Shown piece by piece: positions 1 to 7,770 of a stretch of 22,315 nt of DNA. Below the pieces are notes generated by a model that was not told where the DNA came from, ran no database searches, and saw nothing but the letters and a program-made list of their open reading frames with translations. Numbering within the stretch: the stretch's first letter is position 1; every line of letters starts with the position of its first letter. A program made the position numbers and the translations under genes. Location of the stretch: the NCBI GenBank assembly GCA_910579085.1, contig CAJTRU010000062.1:1-22315 (forward strand). The letters are read 5' to 3'. The stretch comes from an uncultured Lachnospiraceae bacterium (lineage in GTDB: Bacteria > Bacillota > Clostridia > Lachnospirales > Lachnospiraceae).

Positions 1-633
1 CCAGCCCATGAAAAAAGAGGGACTCACAAACAAGTCCCCCTTTTTCTTTCTGATTTTTTTTATAATAATATTATCCTTCAATTTCCTGTATAAAGGAGAC
101 TGGAGAAGTTTAATCCTGCTTATTGTTAATGCAGCAGAATTACAACTTGCACAATCTTTACAACTTTTAGCACTGGTACAAACAGCTTTTTTTCTATACA
201 TTGTCACTTTGGGACATATAGGAAAAAAGTCATGGGCAGTAAATATAAGTTTTATGCCTAAATTTTTAGCACATAAAATAAAAGCCATATGCAGTCCCAT
301 CAATGTATGTAAATGAATAATATCTGGAGATAATTTCTTTAACAAAGGCTCATATACTGTTTCATCTACATCTGTTGTAAACAAATCTATATCAGAAATA
401 CCTTCGTCATAGGAAATTGGAAGTGGATTTACTATCTCAAAACTCCGGATAAAATCTACATACCCTCTATCTTTTATAGCAGTTCCCCCCCCCCTTAAAT
501 TCATTCTGCCTGGCCATAATAATGCAACCTTATGACCCTCATTTTTTTGCTGTTTCATCAAATCCATACAAAATTTTGTTAAACCACCGCTTCTGTATGG
601 AGGAAATCCTAACGAATAATGTAATATATTCAT
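1..633 (-). CDS. Glycosyltransferase, GT4-like, 3' end cut by window
   Basis: The reading frame is open from ATG at 633 to the window edge (211 codons, no stop), so the C-terminal donor-binding half is missing. It starts MNILHYSLGFPPYRSGGLTK, the usual first strand and glycine turn of a GT-B family 4 enzyme. At about residues 117-145 it reads HLHTLMGLHMAF then FTAHDFFPICP, like the acceptor-domain HDF/HDY motif of that family. A cysteine-rich stretch (CTSAKSCKDCASC) follows, as seen in some GT4 proteins. It probably transfers a sugar during surface polysaccharide assembly on the cytoplasmic face; donor and acceptor cannot be told. A GAGG ribosome site lies about 9 bases before the ATG, and the previous gene stops 40 bases upstream, so they are probably co-transcribed. 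The gene contains an in-frame run of ten G (485-494). Confidence 0.82.
   Translation of the reverse strand, partial: MNILHYSLGFPPYRSGGLTKFCMDLMKQQKNEGHKVALLWPGRMNLRGGGTAIKDRGYVDFIRSFEIVNPLPISYDEGISDIDLFTTDVDETVYEPLLKKLSPDIIHLHTLMGLHMAFILCAKNLGIKLIFTAHDFFPICPKVTMYRKKAVCTSAKSCKDCASCNSAALTISRIKLLQSPLYRKLKDNIIIKKIRKKKGDLFVSPSFFMGW
485..494 (-). repeat. Homopolymer of ten G inside a glycosyltransferase gene
   Basis: Ten C on the given strand are ten G on the coding strand, at about codons 47-50 of the glycosyltransferase (read as Arg-Gly-Gly-Gly). With ten G the frame stays open to the window edge. Gain or loss of one G would shift the frame early in the protein. Tracts like this are classic slipped-strand contingency loci in surface-glycan genes of other bacteria. 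Confidence 0.9.
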
Positions 634-673
634 CAAACATACCTCTTTCTATTAATTTATAAAAATTTAGATA

Positions 674-1906
674 TTAATACCTGTTTGTAAATACTTTTGC
701 ATATTTATTAGAAATATATTTCCAGCTATAATTAGTTTTTATTCTCTTTTTAGCTTTTTTATCTAAGATTTCTATTTCTTTTTCATTCATCTGGTCTGCC
801 ATCTTTATAAGATTTGCAAGACTACAAGGTTTTTTATTCCAATAAAGAGCAGCATCTTTTGCTACTTCTTTATTAAAACCAACATCTAACAAAATATTTA
901 ATTTTGTACTTCCAAGTGCTTCAAGCAAACGAGGATTTGTTCCACCAACTTCATGACCATGAAAATATCCATAAGCATTTTCCCTGATTTTTTTTAATAA
1001 TTCCTGGTCATAAACTGTACCAGCAAATTTAATTCTTTTGTCATTCTTAAAATTCAAAATACTTTCCAATTTTCTAAAAAATTTATCATCAGTTGTTGTA
1101 ATAATAACAAAATCTTTTTTAGTATTGCTTTTCATAAATTCTCTTATCATTATTTCATAATTATTTTCTGGAACAAACCTTCCAACAGCAAGATAATATT
1201 CTCCTGTTTTTATTTCTTTATTGTCAAGCCAGCCAATAAACTTTCTGTCAAAATCATCTAATATACTTTTCCTTGTTTCAGCACCATATGCAATAAAAGT
1301 GGTTCTCGGATTTCTGTGATGAATTCCTGAACCGTCATAACATTTATGAATATATTTTTCAATATTTACTGAATCACATATAACTAAATCTGAATATTTT
1401 ACCATTATTTGTTCTGATTTCTTCCAGTATTTTCTGACAAGGACAGACCATTTTGCTCTCATCCATTCGTGCCCATCAGGGTTAAGAAATATACTACCTC
1501 CAAATTTATGGACTTTTTTATAATATCTTTTTATAAACGGTCCTATACGGCACGCCATAATATATACTATAGGACTTTTTATTTTCTCTTTCTTTATAAT
1601 CCTGCATGTTTCATTTAAAGCAGCTAAATCATAATAAACAGCTTGTGCAGAACCTAATTTTTCAGGAACAGTTATTTTAAAACAATGGGCATTATGATAA
1701 ATAAACCCTGTTGCAGATATTTTTTTTGCGCCAACCAGCATTTTTTCATCAACGCATCCACTTCCGTTAGCTTTACACGCAACATGATATTTAATTTGAT
1801 TATTGTACTGATGATATTCAGTAAGTTTATCAACAAATGTTTCATATCCGCCATAAGCACCTAATGATTTAGCGCCTATTAGAAAAACGTGCTGTACATT
1901 ACTCAT
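674..1906 (-). CDS. DUF1972-type glycosyltransferase (rhamnosyltransferase-like)
   Basis: This 410-residue protein starts MSNVQHVFLIGAKSLGAYGG, then YETFVDKL. That is the N-terminal signature of the DUF1972 domain found in Cps2T/WchF-type beta-1,4-rhamnosyltransferases of streptococcal capsule loci. The DUF1972 part spans about residues 4-180 and includes LNPDGHEWMRAKW. The C-terminal half is a GT-B donor domain: LAVGRFVPENNYEIMI (about 240-255) is the standard family-4 start, and GGTNPRLLEALGS supplies the Glu-containing donor-phosphate motif. No membrane segment is seen, so it should act at the inner membrane face on a lipid-linked glycan. The sugar specificity is inferred from family resemblance only. 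An AAGGA ribosome site precedes the ATG. It lies 63 bases after the integrase-like gene with no obvious terminator between. Confidence 0.85.
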   Translation of the reverse strand: MSNVQHVFLIGAKSLGAYGGYETFVDKLTEYHQYNNQIKYHVACKANGSGCVDEKMLVGAKKISATGFIYHNAHCFKITVPEKLGSAQAVYYDLAALNETCRIIKKEKIKSPIVYIMACRIGPFIKRYYKKVHKFGGSIFLNPDGHEWMRAKWSVLVRKYWKKSEQIMVKYSDLVICDSVNIEKYIHKCYDGSGIHHRNPRTTFIAYGAETRKSILDDFDRKFIGWLDNKEIKTGEYYLAVGRFVPENNYEIMIREFMKSNTKKDFVIITTTDDKFFRKLESILNFKNDKRIKFAGTVYDQELLKKIRENAYGYFHGHEVGGTNPRLLEALGSTKLNILLDVGFNKEVAKDAALYWNKKPCSLANLIKMADQMNEKEIEILDKKAKKRIKTNYSWKYISNKYAKVFTNRY

Positions 1907-1969
1907 AATAAATTTTCCTTTTATATATTATTACAGTTGATTTTCCAATGTTCCGTTAATAAAAACTAT

Positions 1970-3094
1970 TTATCCAATGCCTTTTAAAAAACCATCATTT
2001 CTTACCATCCATTGTCCATATCTGTCACATACCGCAGGTACACCTGCACCCATTATATAAGCCAAACTATATACATCCCCACCTGCCTGTAGGCACAAAA
2101 CTGCGAATGTATCCCTGAGTGTTTTAAATGTCAGTCCTTTTATTCCCGCTTTTTCACCAGATGCTTTTAAGCGGTATTGCAATGTTCTGCCATCTGGCAT
2201 GGATACACTTTTCTTCCTGCCAGCTTTTTTATCTAATTCTGCTACATAATTTCTTTCTAATGGATTTTTAGCATATGCTTCTGCCCTTAACATGCTGCAC
2301 AGCTTTTCTGGAATTACAAATTTCCTGCACATATTTTCTGGAAGTTCACATTCTGCAAGTACCGTAGCAAAAGCCTTATTACCTTTGCTACTTCCGTCAC
2401 TGCCGTCAGCCACATTATGCTGTATACGTACCAGATTTCTGTGTACATTGATTTCTCCTGTTTCCAGGTTAATATCTTCCCATTTAAGACCACAAAGTTC
2501 TGATAGTGTAACCCCTGTATACAGAGGGATTGAAAACTGTAAACATAAATCTTTTCCTTGTTTTTCTGCTATATATAAAAGCTGCTGTATTTCCAGTTCT
2601 GAAAGTGGTACTGCTTCTTTTTTCTTTATAGTTATAAACTCTGCCTTGCCAAACGGAATTTCATGTATAAGCTTTTTCTCTGCACCATAATGGAACATGG
2701 AACGTACCATGCTTTCTAAAAGATAAACCGTATACTGTGATAATGTTTCCCCTTTTCCATTGCCTTTGCAAAAACTTCCAAGTAATGAAGAAAGTATATT
2801 TGCATTAAATGTATCTGCCTGCATATTCCCTATATATGGAAGTATATATTTACTAGAATAACTCTGGTAAATAGCATAGGATGATGGTCTCATTATATTT
2901 TTAATATCCAGAAACCATAATTCTGCAAGCTCTCTTATAAGAATTTGCTGTTTACAGCATAAAACACCAGAAGAAACACCCTCCTGGCATACTCTGTTTT
3001 GGTACTTGTTTTCTTCCATATTTTTGTAAATGTTCTGGGTTGTTTCACACATAAACTCTTCCTTCTTTCTCCTAGAAAATACTTTCCAGGACAT
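1970..3094 (-). CDS. Tyrosine-recombinase-like protein with degraded active site
   Basis: The 374-residue protein has the layout of a phage-integrase family member: an N-terminal SAM-like core-binding region (about 50-150) and a C-terminal catalytic fold. Key residues are changed. In LYTGVTLSELCGL the first catalytic Arg is Thr196 (family consensus TGLRISEL). In TFKTLRDTF the His of HxLR is Lys324, although Arg327 is kept. In YIMGAGVPAVCDRYGQ the second His/Trp is Ala350, while Tyr359 is kept. It is therefore unlikely to be a normal recombinase and may be a DNA-binding regulator or accessory factor. It is the first gene after the promoter at 3212-3239 and heads the glycosyltransferase genes. 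A GAGG site precedes the ATG at 3094. The N-terminal 40 residues are poorly conserved-looking and Met15 is a possible later start. Confidence 0.8.
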   Translation of the reverse strand: MSWKVFSRRKKEEFMCETTQNIYKNMEENKYQNRVCQEGVSSGVLCCKQQILIRELAELWFLDIKNIMRPSSYAIYQSYSSKYILPYIGNMQADTFNANILSSLLGSFCKGNGKGETLSQYTVYLLESMVRSMFHYGAEKKLIHEIPFGKAEFITIKKKEAVPLSELEIQQLLYIAEKQGKDLCLQFSIPLYTGVTLSELCGLKWEDINLETGEINVHRNLVRIQHNVADGSDGSSKGNKAFATVLAECELPENMCRKFVIPEKLCSMLRAEAYAKNPLERNYVAELDKKAGRKKSVSMPDGRTLQYRLKASGEKAGIKGLTFKTLRDTFAVLCLQAGGDVYSLAYIMGAGVPAVCDRYGQWMVRNDGFLKGIG

Positions 3095-3169
3095 TAAACA
3101 CCTCAGAAAATGGCATATAAAAAAACAAACTTACACATTTCTATTTTGTTTTTGTAATAAAAAAGATAA

Positions 3170-3193
3170 TGCCAAAAAGTGTACTTTTTGACA
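3170..3193. repeat. Near-palindromic site 1, candidate recombinase crossover site
   Basis: Half-sites TGCCAAAAAGT and ACTTTTTGACA flank a central GT; 10 of 11 positions are symmetrical. The sequence AGTGTACTTTTTGACA within it recurs inverted at 3337-3352. The size and layout (two 11-bp arms around 2 bp) resemble serine-invertase crossover sites. It could instead be an operator, because it sits just downstream of a promoter. Confidence 0.65.
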
Positions 3194-3211
3194 CTGTTTC
3201 TATGCTTTCTA

Positions 3212-3239
3212 ATTCTATCACAAAATATTAATATGTCAA
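3212..3239 (-). promoter_or_regulatory. Sigma-A promoter for the polysaccharide cluster
   Basis: On the minus strand a perfect -35 TTGACA (3234-3239) is followed by a 16-base spacer and -10 TAGAAT (3212-3217). Transcription would start near 3205 and run through site 1 into the integrase-like gene at 3094. The promoter lies wholly between the two inverted repeats at 3170-3193 and 3337-3360. The rest of the 363-base gap (3095-3457) is AT-rich and shows no gene. Confidence 0.75.
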
Positions 3240-3336
3240 TGGTTTTTTATGTAAATCCCTAAAAAACAGTATTTATACGTAATCAAATATTTTAAGTTAT
3301 ACAAAATAAGTAATATATATTTTTAAAAGTTACCTA

Positions 3337-3360
3337 TGTCAAAAAGTACACTATTTGAAA
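3337..3360. repeat. Near-palindromic site 2, inverted partner of site 1
   Basis: Half-sites TGTCAAAAAGT and ACTATTTGAAA flank a central AC; 9 of 11 arm positions are symmetrical. Bases 3337-3352 are the exact reverse complement of 16 bases in site 1. The central AC here equals the central GT of site 1 read on the other strand, so the sites are in inverted orientation. Centre-to-centre distance is 167 bp. Confidence 0.65.
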
Positions 3361-3457
3361 CAGTTCTAAAATCCCACCAACACACTATGTAATAGTTTAT
3401 AATTTGCATACTGCACCAGTGGGAAAACTTTGTTTACTTACTTATTATATTCTCCGA

Positions 3458-4057
3458 TTACACGCCCTTGTACTTACGAACTTTTCTATAAAACGTTGAC
3501 CTGCTTGTATTACATTTTCTTACTGCTTCTGCTGTTGTAATCTTCTTCCGTTCCCATTCCATTATAATTTTAGGAAATTCATCTGGCAGTACTACTTCTG
3601 GCCTGCCAAACCTGACACCTCTTTCTTTAGCTGCGATAATCCCCTGCCGCTGACGTTTTTTTATATTACCATGTTCTGATTCAGCAACAAATGATAAAAT
3701 CTGTAATACAAGGTCTGCAATAAATGTCCCCATAAGGTCTTTGCCATTTCTTGTATCTAAAAGCGGCATGTCAATTACACATATATCAATTCCTATTTCC
3801 TTTGTAAGCCTGCGCCATTGTTCCTGTATTTCTTCATAATTACGTCCAAGGCGGTCTATGCTTAATATGTAAAGCAAATCCCCTTTCTTTATGTTTTTTA
3901 AAAGATTGCTGTACTGCGGACGGTTAAAATCTTTGCCAGACTGTTTGTCAGTATAAATATTAATCTTTGGCACATTCTTTTCATACATTGCAATTAACTG
4001 CCTGTCCTCATTCTGGTCTGTGGCTGATACCCGCACATATCCATAAGTTTCTTTCAT
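3458..4057 (-). CDS. Small serine recombinase (resolvase/invertase family)
   Basis: I chose ATG 4057 (199 residues) over an upstream ATG at 4126, because GGAGG sits 8 bases before it and the domain starts at once. MKETYGYVRVSATDQNEDRQ carries nucleophile Ser11 with Arg9. SIDRLGRN (66-73) holds the Asp68, Arg69 and Arg72 set. The long E-helix region (about 100-135) ends in GVRFGRPEVVLP, after which a C-terminal helix-turn-helix follows (ITTAEAVRKC then TSRSTFYRKV). Length and layout fit Hin/Gin/Tn3-type enzymes, not large serine integrases. No transposase or phage gene is nearby. The only candidate sites in view are the palindromes at 3170 and 3337 and a looser one at 4145, so it may invert the segment between 3170 and 3360. 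Function as resolvase or invertase cannot be separated by sequence alone. Confidence 0.9.
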   Translation of the reverse strand: MKETYGYVRVSATDQNEDRQLIAMYEKNVPKINIYTDKQSGKDFNRPQYSNLLKNIKKGDLLYILSIDRLGRNYEEIQEQWRRLTKEIGIDICVIDMPLLDTRNGKDLMGTFIADLVLQILSFVAESEHGNIKKRQRQGIIAAKERGVRFGRPEVVLPDEFPKIIMEWERKKITTAEAVRKCNTSRSTFYRKVRKYKGV

Positions 4058-4144
4058 TGTAATTTCCTCCATTAATAAAAATATTAAAGGCTCCCTGGGC
4101 TTACCAGGAACAATGTGCACTAGCATATTTGTAATTTACATTTT

Positions 4145-4168
4145 CAAAATGTAGTACACTTCGTTTTG
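4145..4168. repeat. Looser relative of sites 1 and 2 upstream of the recombinase
   Basis: CAAAATG and CGTTTTG arms surround a core containing GTACACT, which is shared with site 2. The arm spacing is about 6 bases longer than in sites 1 and 2, so the match is partial. It lies 88 bases upstream of the recombinase start and could be an autoregulatory site or chance. The rest of 4058-4269 holds a small CCTGG/CCAGG hairpin (4095-4109) and no gene. Confidence 0.35.
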
Positions 4169-4269
4169 CCATATGGTTAATATTTTATATTTATAGAATA
4201 AGAACTAAAGGTAATTTTCTTTACTTGTTATAATGACAGGCAGCTATGCCACAGAATTTAAAAATGCGC

Positions 4270-4305
4270 AAAAACCAGACAGGACTTTATTAAGCCCTGC
4301 CTGGT
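4270..4305 (-). terminator. Rho-independent terminator after cdaR
   Basis: On the minus strand a 14-bp stem (4274-4305, two G-U pairs, four-base loop) is followed by a run of five T. It lies 62 bases past the cdaR stop and closes the cysteine synthase to cdaR operon. Confidence 0.88.
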
Positions 4306-4367
4306 AAAAATTATATTTCTATTTTTTCATAAAACTATACACTCCAGTAATTTATATGATTTTTTAT

Positions 4368-5792
4368 TTACTCCCCACCAATGTCTGGCGCTTCTGTACC
4401 TGTAACATTACTCCCTTCTTCTGGCGCTGGTGTTTCAGCCACTGGCGGTGTAGAAACTGGCGCTACAGGAAACTCTTCACTCCCCACACCTGGATTTTGC
4501 TGGCCTTCCTTATATATACGCACTTTAAGCTTACTTGTTTCAATTACTGCACATGATTCATCCAAATCTTTAATAATTACAGGAAGTGTATAAACACCTT
4601 CCACAAGACCGTTACAATTTACATATGCATTAATATTAGTACTGTTTATGCTGTTAAGGACTGAAGCCCTTCCAGACACAAGCAGGGTTGCCCTGTCTGT
4701 CTCATCTGTAATTTCAGCCTTCAACCCATTTGCAAGTGATGAAAAACCTATAGAACTTGTATTTATATCAATGTTCTTTTTAATAACCTGCTCAAGTGTT
4801 ATCCTTATTGATACATTTTCAAAACCAGATACAGGTGTTATCCCTTCTGGAAGATAGTCTGATATATAAATATCCTGTTCGAGTTTTGATGATGCCGTTG
4901 TCATCCCTGATATATCTATAGGTATAATTACAGAAGATATACGTGAAAGCCTTTTTGATGTACCTGCTATTTCAACTGTCTCTGGAAGGCAGTCTGTAGA
5001 CACATATTCATAGCCACTGGCAGGTTTTCCTATGATTTTAACTTTAACAGGAACTGCTTTGTCCTCAAGTATCTGCGCAAAAACCCGTACAATGCTGTTG
5101 CTAAAAGAAAGTGTTGCAGATTCAACCTTATTGCCATCTTCATCATATGCAACAGGTACAAGCTTTTTGGTAAAATCTTCTGTAGCACCGTTTACATTAA
5201 GGAAAACCCTGACAGATGCAATCTGGCTTACAGCAGATTCACCCCCTGCTACCTCAACCATGTTAGGCTTGGCTGTACATTCGCCAAGAGTATACCCTTC
5301 TGCTGGCTCCCCGCTTGCAATAACATTTACTTTGACCTGTTTGCTTTCCCTGTTTTCAAGTGATACCCTGAGTACTTGTGTACACTCAAGGAATACATCT
5401 GAAGATAGTATTTTACGAAGTGAAGGCTGTATTGCAACAGCATTTACTGCTGAAAGGTCTGCCAGGTCTGCTGTCGCCCTTATATCAGAAGCGCCAAGAC
5501 GGTCTACAACACTCTTTTTGCCTTTAACCTTAACAACTGCTGTACTGCCTTCAATTATTTCATAAACTTTATTAACAGAATTCAGTGCACTTTCATTAAT
5601 TGTTTCAACTTCAACATTAAAAGACCTTGTTTTATACGGGTCATCTATATTTATAATAACAGCCCATACAATTACAGCAATAATAACTGAAACTAATTTA
5701 ATGCCAGCATTATTTACAAAAAACTTTTGTGCTGTATTGTCTGCCTGGTTTTTTGCTTCCCTGGAAGATGTGTTGTCATTCTCCTTTTTCAC
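4368..5792 (-). CDS. cdaR: CdaR, YbbR-domain regulator of CdaA
   Basis: This 474-residue protein has a short cytoplasmic N-terminus, one membrane helix (about 30-48, VSVIIAVIVWAVIINI) and a long extracellular part made of repeated YbbR domains. I count about four, marked by recurring strands such as VPVKVKIIGKPASGY and VNVIASGEPAEGY. The C-terminus is a Pro/Glu-rich low-complexity tail (about 430-474). In Bacillus and Listeria this protein binds and modulates the diadenylate cyclase CdaA. The gene starts at GTG 5792, inside the 3' end of cdaA (17-base overlap) with GAGGGG just upstream. No other Met is available before the membrane helix. Translational coupling with cdaA is likely. The acidic tail is unlike the core and its role is unknown. 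Confidence 0.92.
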   Translation of the reverse strand: MKKENDNTSSREAKNQADNTAQKFFVNNAGIKLVSVIIAVIVWAVIINIDDPYKTRSFNVEVETINESALNSVNKVYEIIEGSTAVVKVKGKKSVVDRLGASDIRATADLADLSAVNAVAIQPSLRKILSSDVFLECTQVLRVSLENRESKQVKVNVIASGEPAEGYTLGECTAKPNMVEVAGGESAVSQIASVRVFLNVNGATEDFTKKLVPVAYDEDGNKVESATLSFSNSIVRVFAQILEDKAVPVKVKIIGKPASGYEYVSTDCLPETVEIAGTSKRLSRISSVIIPIDISGMTTASSKLEQDIYISDYLPEGITPVSGFENVSIRITLEQVIKKNIDINTSSIGFSSLANGLKAEITDETDRATLLVSGRASVLNSINSTNINAYVNCNGLVEGVYTLPVIIKDLDESCAVIETSKLKVRIYKEGQQNPGVGSEEFPVAPVSTPPVAETPAPEEGSNVTGTEAPDIGGE

Positions 5793-6660
5793 CTGAACCC
5801 CTCGCTTTCAAATTAAAGCTGAAACGCTTCTTTTTGTCATCCGCAGGATTGCCCTGCAATTCTGTCATTTTCTTTTTCAGAAGTTCCCCGTCAATGTTCC
5901 TTAAAAGTTTTCCGCCAGTTGCAACAGATATTTTTCCAGTTTCCTCTGAAACTATAATTGTAAGGCTGTCACTTACTTCACTTATGCCAACACCTGCCCT
6001 GTGCCTTGTTCCAAGTTCCTTTGACAGACCCAGGTTGTCTGAAAGCGGAAGGTAACATGTTGCTGAAACAATCCTGTTGCCCCTTATAATCACTGCTCCG
6101 TCATGTAAAGGCGTATTATGTTCAAATATATTAATAAGAAGCTGGCTGCTTATAGCAGAGTCAATATTTATACCTGTCCTTTCGTATTCAGCAAGTGTTA
6201 TATCCTTTTCAATAATAATAAGTGCACCTGTTTTAACTTTGGCAAGTTCAACAGCAGCTTTCACTATTTCATTGACAGTCCTGTCAGTAAAGCGCTTATT
6301 TTTATCTTTCTGGTCATCAAACGGTATTATTGATTTTACAATATTTTTTCTTCCGAGTTCTTCAAGTGCCCTTCTTAATTCTGGCTGGAACACTATCATA
6401 ACAGCAGTAATACCTATTGCTATTGTCTTATCAAATATCCAGAGTATAACACTCATATCTAGCAGGTATGCAAAAAGGTAACATAAAAACAGCACAAGTA
6501 TTCCTTTTACAAGGCTCCATGCCCTTGTATTTTTTACCCAGAGAATTATACTGTATATTGCAAATGCAATTATTACTATTTCAAGCAAATCAACTATTGT
6601 CATCTTTGGTATAGATAAAAAATAGATGTATTCTTTTAAATCGTCAAAAAATGTACCCAT
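5776..6660 (-). CDS. cdaA: Diadenylate cyclase CdaA (DacA)
   Basis: This enzyme makes cyclic di-AMP from two ATP at the membrane, controlling potassium and osmolyte transport and wall balance. The 294-residue protein has three N-terminal membrane helices (about 20-42, 50-68 and 70-92), then the DAC domain. DGA (187-189, in HDGAVIIRGNRIVSA) and RHR (219-221, in GTRHRAGVG) are the catalytic motifs and both are intact. FQPELRRALEELGR after the third helix is typical of CdaA. AGGAGGAG lies directly before the ATG. It follows the unknown membrane gene by 15 bases and overlaps cdaR by 17. The usual third partner, glmM, is not in the window; the operon instead begins with cysteine synthase and two membrane proteins. 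Confidence 0.97.
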   Translation of the reverse strand: MGTFFDDLKEYIYFLSIPKMTIVDLLEIVIIAFAIYSIILWVKNTRAWSLVKGILVLFLCYLFAYLLDMSVILWIFDKTIAIGITAVMIVFQPELRRALEELGRKNIVKSIIPFDDQKDKNKRFTDRTVNEIVKAAVELAKVKTGALIIIEKDITLAEYERTGINIDSAISSQLLINIFEHNTPLHDGAVIIRGNRIVSATCYLPLSDNLGLSKELGTRHRAGVGISEVSDSLTIIVSEETGKISVATGGKLLRNIDGELLKKKMTELQGNPADDKKKRFSFNLKARGSGEKGE

Positions 6661-6675
6661 TGCTCCTCCTGCTGC

Positions 6676-7770
6676 CTAATCCTTTTTTTTCATTTTTTCT
6701 ATTTCTTCAAGGTCTTCCTTATCCAGTGATACTGTAAAGTCAAAATCGTGCCTGGCTGTTGTGTCCATATCCTGTTTTAAACCGCCATCTCCCTCAAGCG
6801 GAATATTTTCTTCCTCTTCTTCAGCTATTGTTTCTATAACATTTCCATCCCTGCCATTATGGGAATTAAAACGCTGTACCTTTTTTCTTGCAGCAGTAAT
6901 ATTCATTTTGGGCACTGCCCGCACATAATAATAATATTCATCATCTTCAAACTGGAGGTTCTCTGCACCTGAATAATTAAGTGGAAGCCTGAAGAACTGT
7001 ATAATCCATGCAAGCAGGCATGACAGGGCAATACCACTTAAAAACTTCATTACATTAACATTTATATCCATAAGGTAATTAACACCCAGGAACAGTATTA
7101 AATTAATAAAAGAACCTGCTAATATTGCTATTTCAAATGAATAGTCTGCTTTCATGTTCCTTATAAAATAAACTGCCATTATTACAACAGCAAATATACA
7201 TATTGACACATACATCTGCGTATCCGCCAGAAGCTGTTGTATAACAAGCTTATACATATTAATTGAATTATCTGTAGATGTATTTATCACATAAACAGTA
7301 TCTGATATAAGGTAGTATACTATTGTGCCAAAACTTACAGGCATAATTGATACAGGCGCTGATACAAGCCCCATAACAAGCGGAGCTACATACGGTATAT
7401 CCAGAGCATAAAGCACAGGCATTGACAATATAACAAAACCATGTTTAGGCAGGAATCTTATATACATAAAATATAACGCTGCAAATATCAATGCAGTAGT
7501 AACTGCTAAATAACTTGATACATATGCAATTTGTAATACAACAAAAACTGACACCAGGAACAAAAGCATCTGTACAGGAAATACCATTGAGATACAGCCA
7601 GCCAGCACTTCAACCCATGTCCTGTTTAAAAGCGGGCTGTAACCTATAACCCTGTCTGCTGCATAAAAGGCAATATACCCCGCAGCAAACCGGAATAACA
7701 TGTTTAAAACCAGTGAATATTTCTGGTAAAACTTCTGCAAGTGTTCTCTAAACACCAGTAACTGTATCAT
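6676..7770 (-). CDS. Polytopic membrane protein of unknown function in the cdaA operon
   Basis: I do not recognise this 364-residue protein. About eight hydrophobic helices fill residues 15-275. They are followed by a long cytoplasmic-looking tail of about 90 residues, rich in Asp and Glu (EEEEENIPLEGDGG; DKEDLEEIEKMKKK). The ATG at 7770 has GGAAGGAGA about 7 bases upstream; a longer frame would need a TTG at 7809 without a good site. It overlaps the preceding small membrane gene by 23 bases and precedes cdaA by 15, so the three are surely co-transcribed and probably coupled. The charged tail could contact CdaA's cytosolic domain, but that is inference. It might be a transporter-like protein or a scaffold; no nucleotide-binding motif is present. 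Confidence 0.85.
   Translation of the reverse strand: MIQLLVFREHLQKFYQKYSLVLNMLFRFAAGYIAFYAADRVIGYSPLLNRTWVEVLAGCISMVFPVQMLLFLVSVFVVLQIAYVSSYLAVTTALIFAALYFMYIRFLPKHGFVILSMPVLYALDIPYVAPLVMGLVSAPVSIMPVSFGTIVYYLISDTVYVINTSTDNSINMYKLVIQQLLADTQMYVSICIFAVVIMAVYFIRNMKADYSFEIAILAGSFINLILFLGVNYLMDINVNVMKFLSGIALSCLLAWIIQFFRLPLNYSGAENLQFEDDEYYYYVRAVPKMNITAARKKVQRFNSHNGRDGNVIETIAEEEEENIPLEGDGGLKQDMDTTARHDFDFTVSLDKEDLEEIEKMKKKD

Noticed and set aside
8..316. Plus-strand frame of 102 codons with a hydrophobic start
   Set aside because: It lies opposite the well-supported glycosyltransferase at 1-633, has no good ribosome site, and shows no family pattern.
3370..3424. CCCAC and GTGGG arms as a terminator for the recombinase gene
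   Set aside because: The loop would be about 45 bases, and no T-run follows.
3095..3457. Tn3-type res region with three ordered subsites
   Set aside because: Only two well-matched palindromes are present, they are in inverted orientation, and there is no transposase, so an invertase or operator reading fits better.
4091..4110. CCTGG/CCAGG hairpin as a terminator or attenuator of the recombinase
   Set aside because: The five-pair stem has no adjacent T-run; too weak to call.
4058..4126. Upstream start that would add 23 residues to the serine recombinase
   Set aside because: The strong GGAGG and the domain start both favour ATG 4057; the extra residues do not resemble the family.
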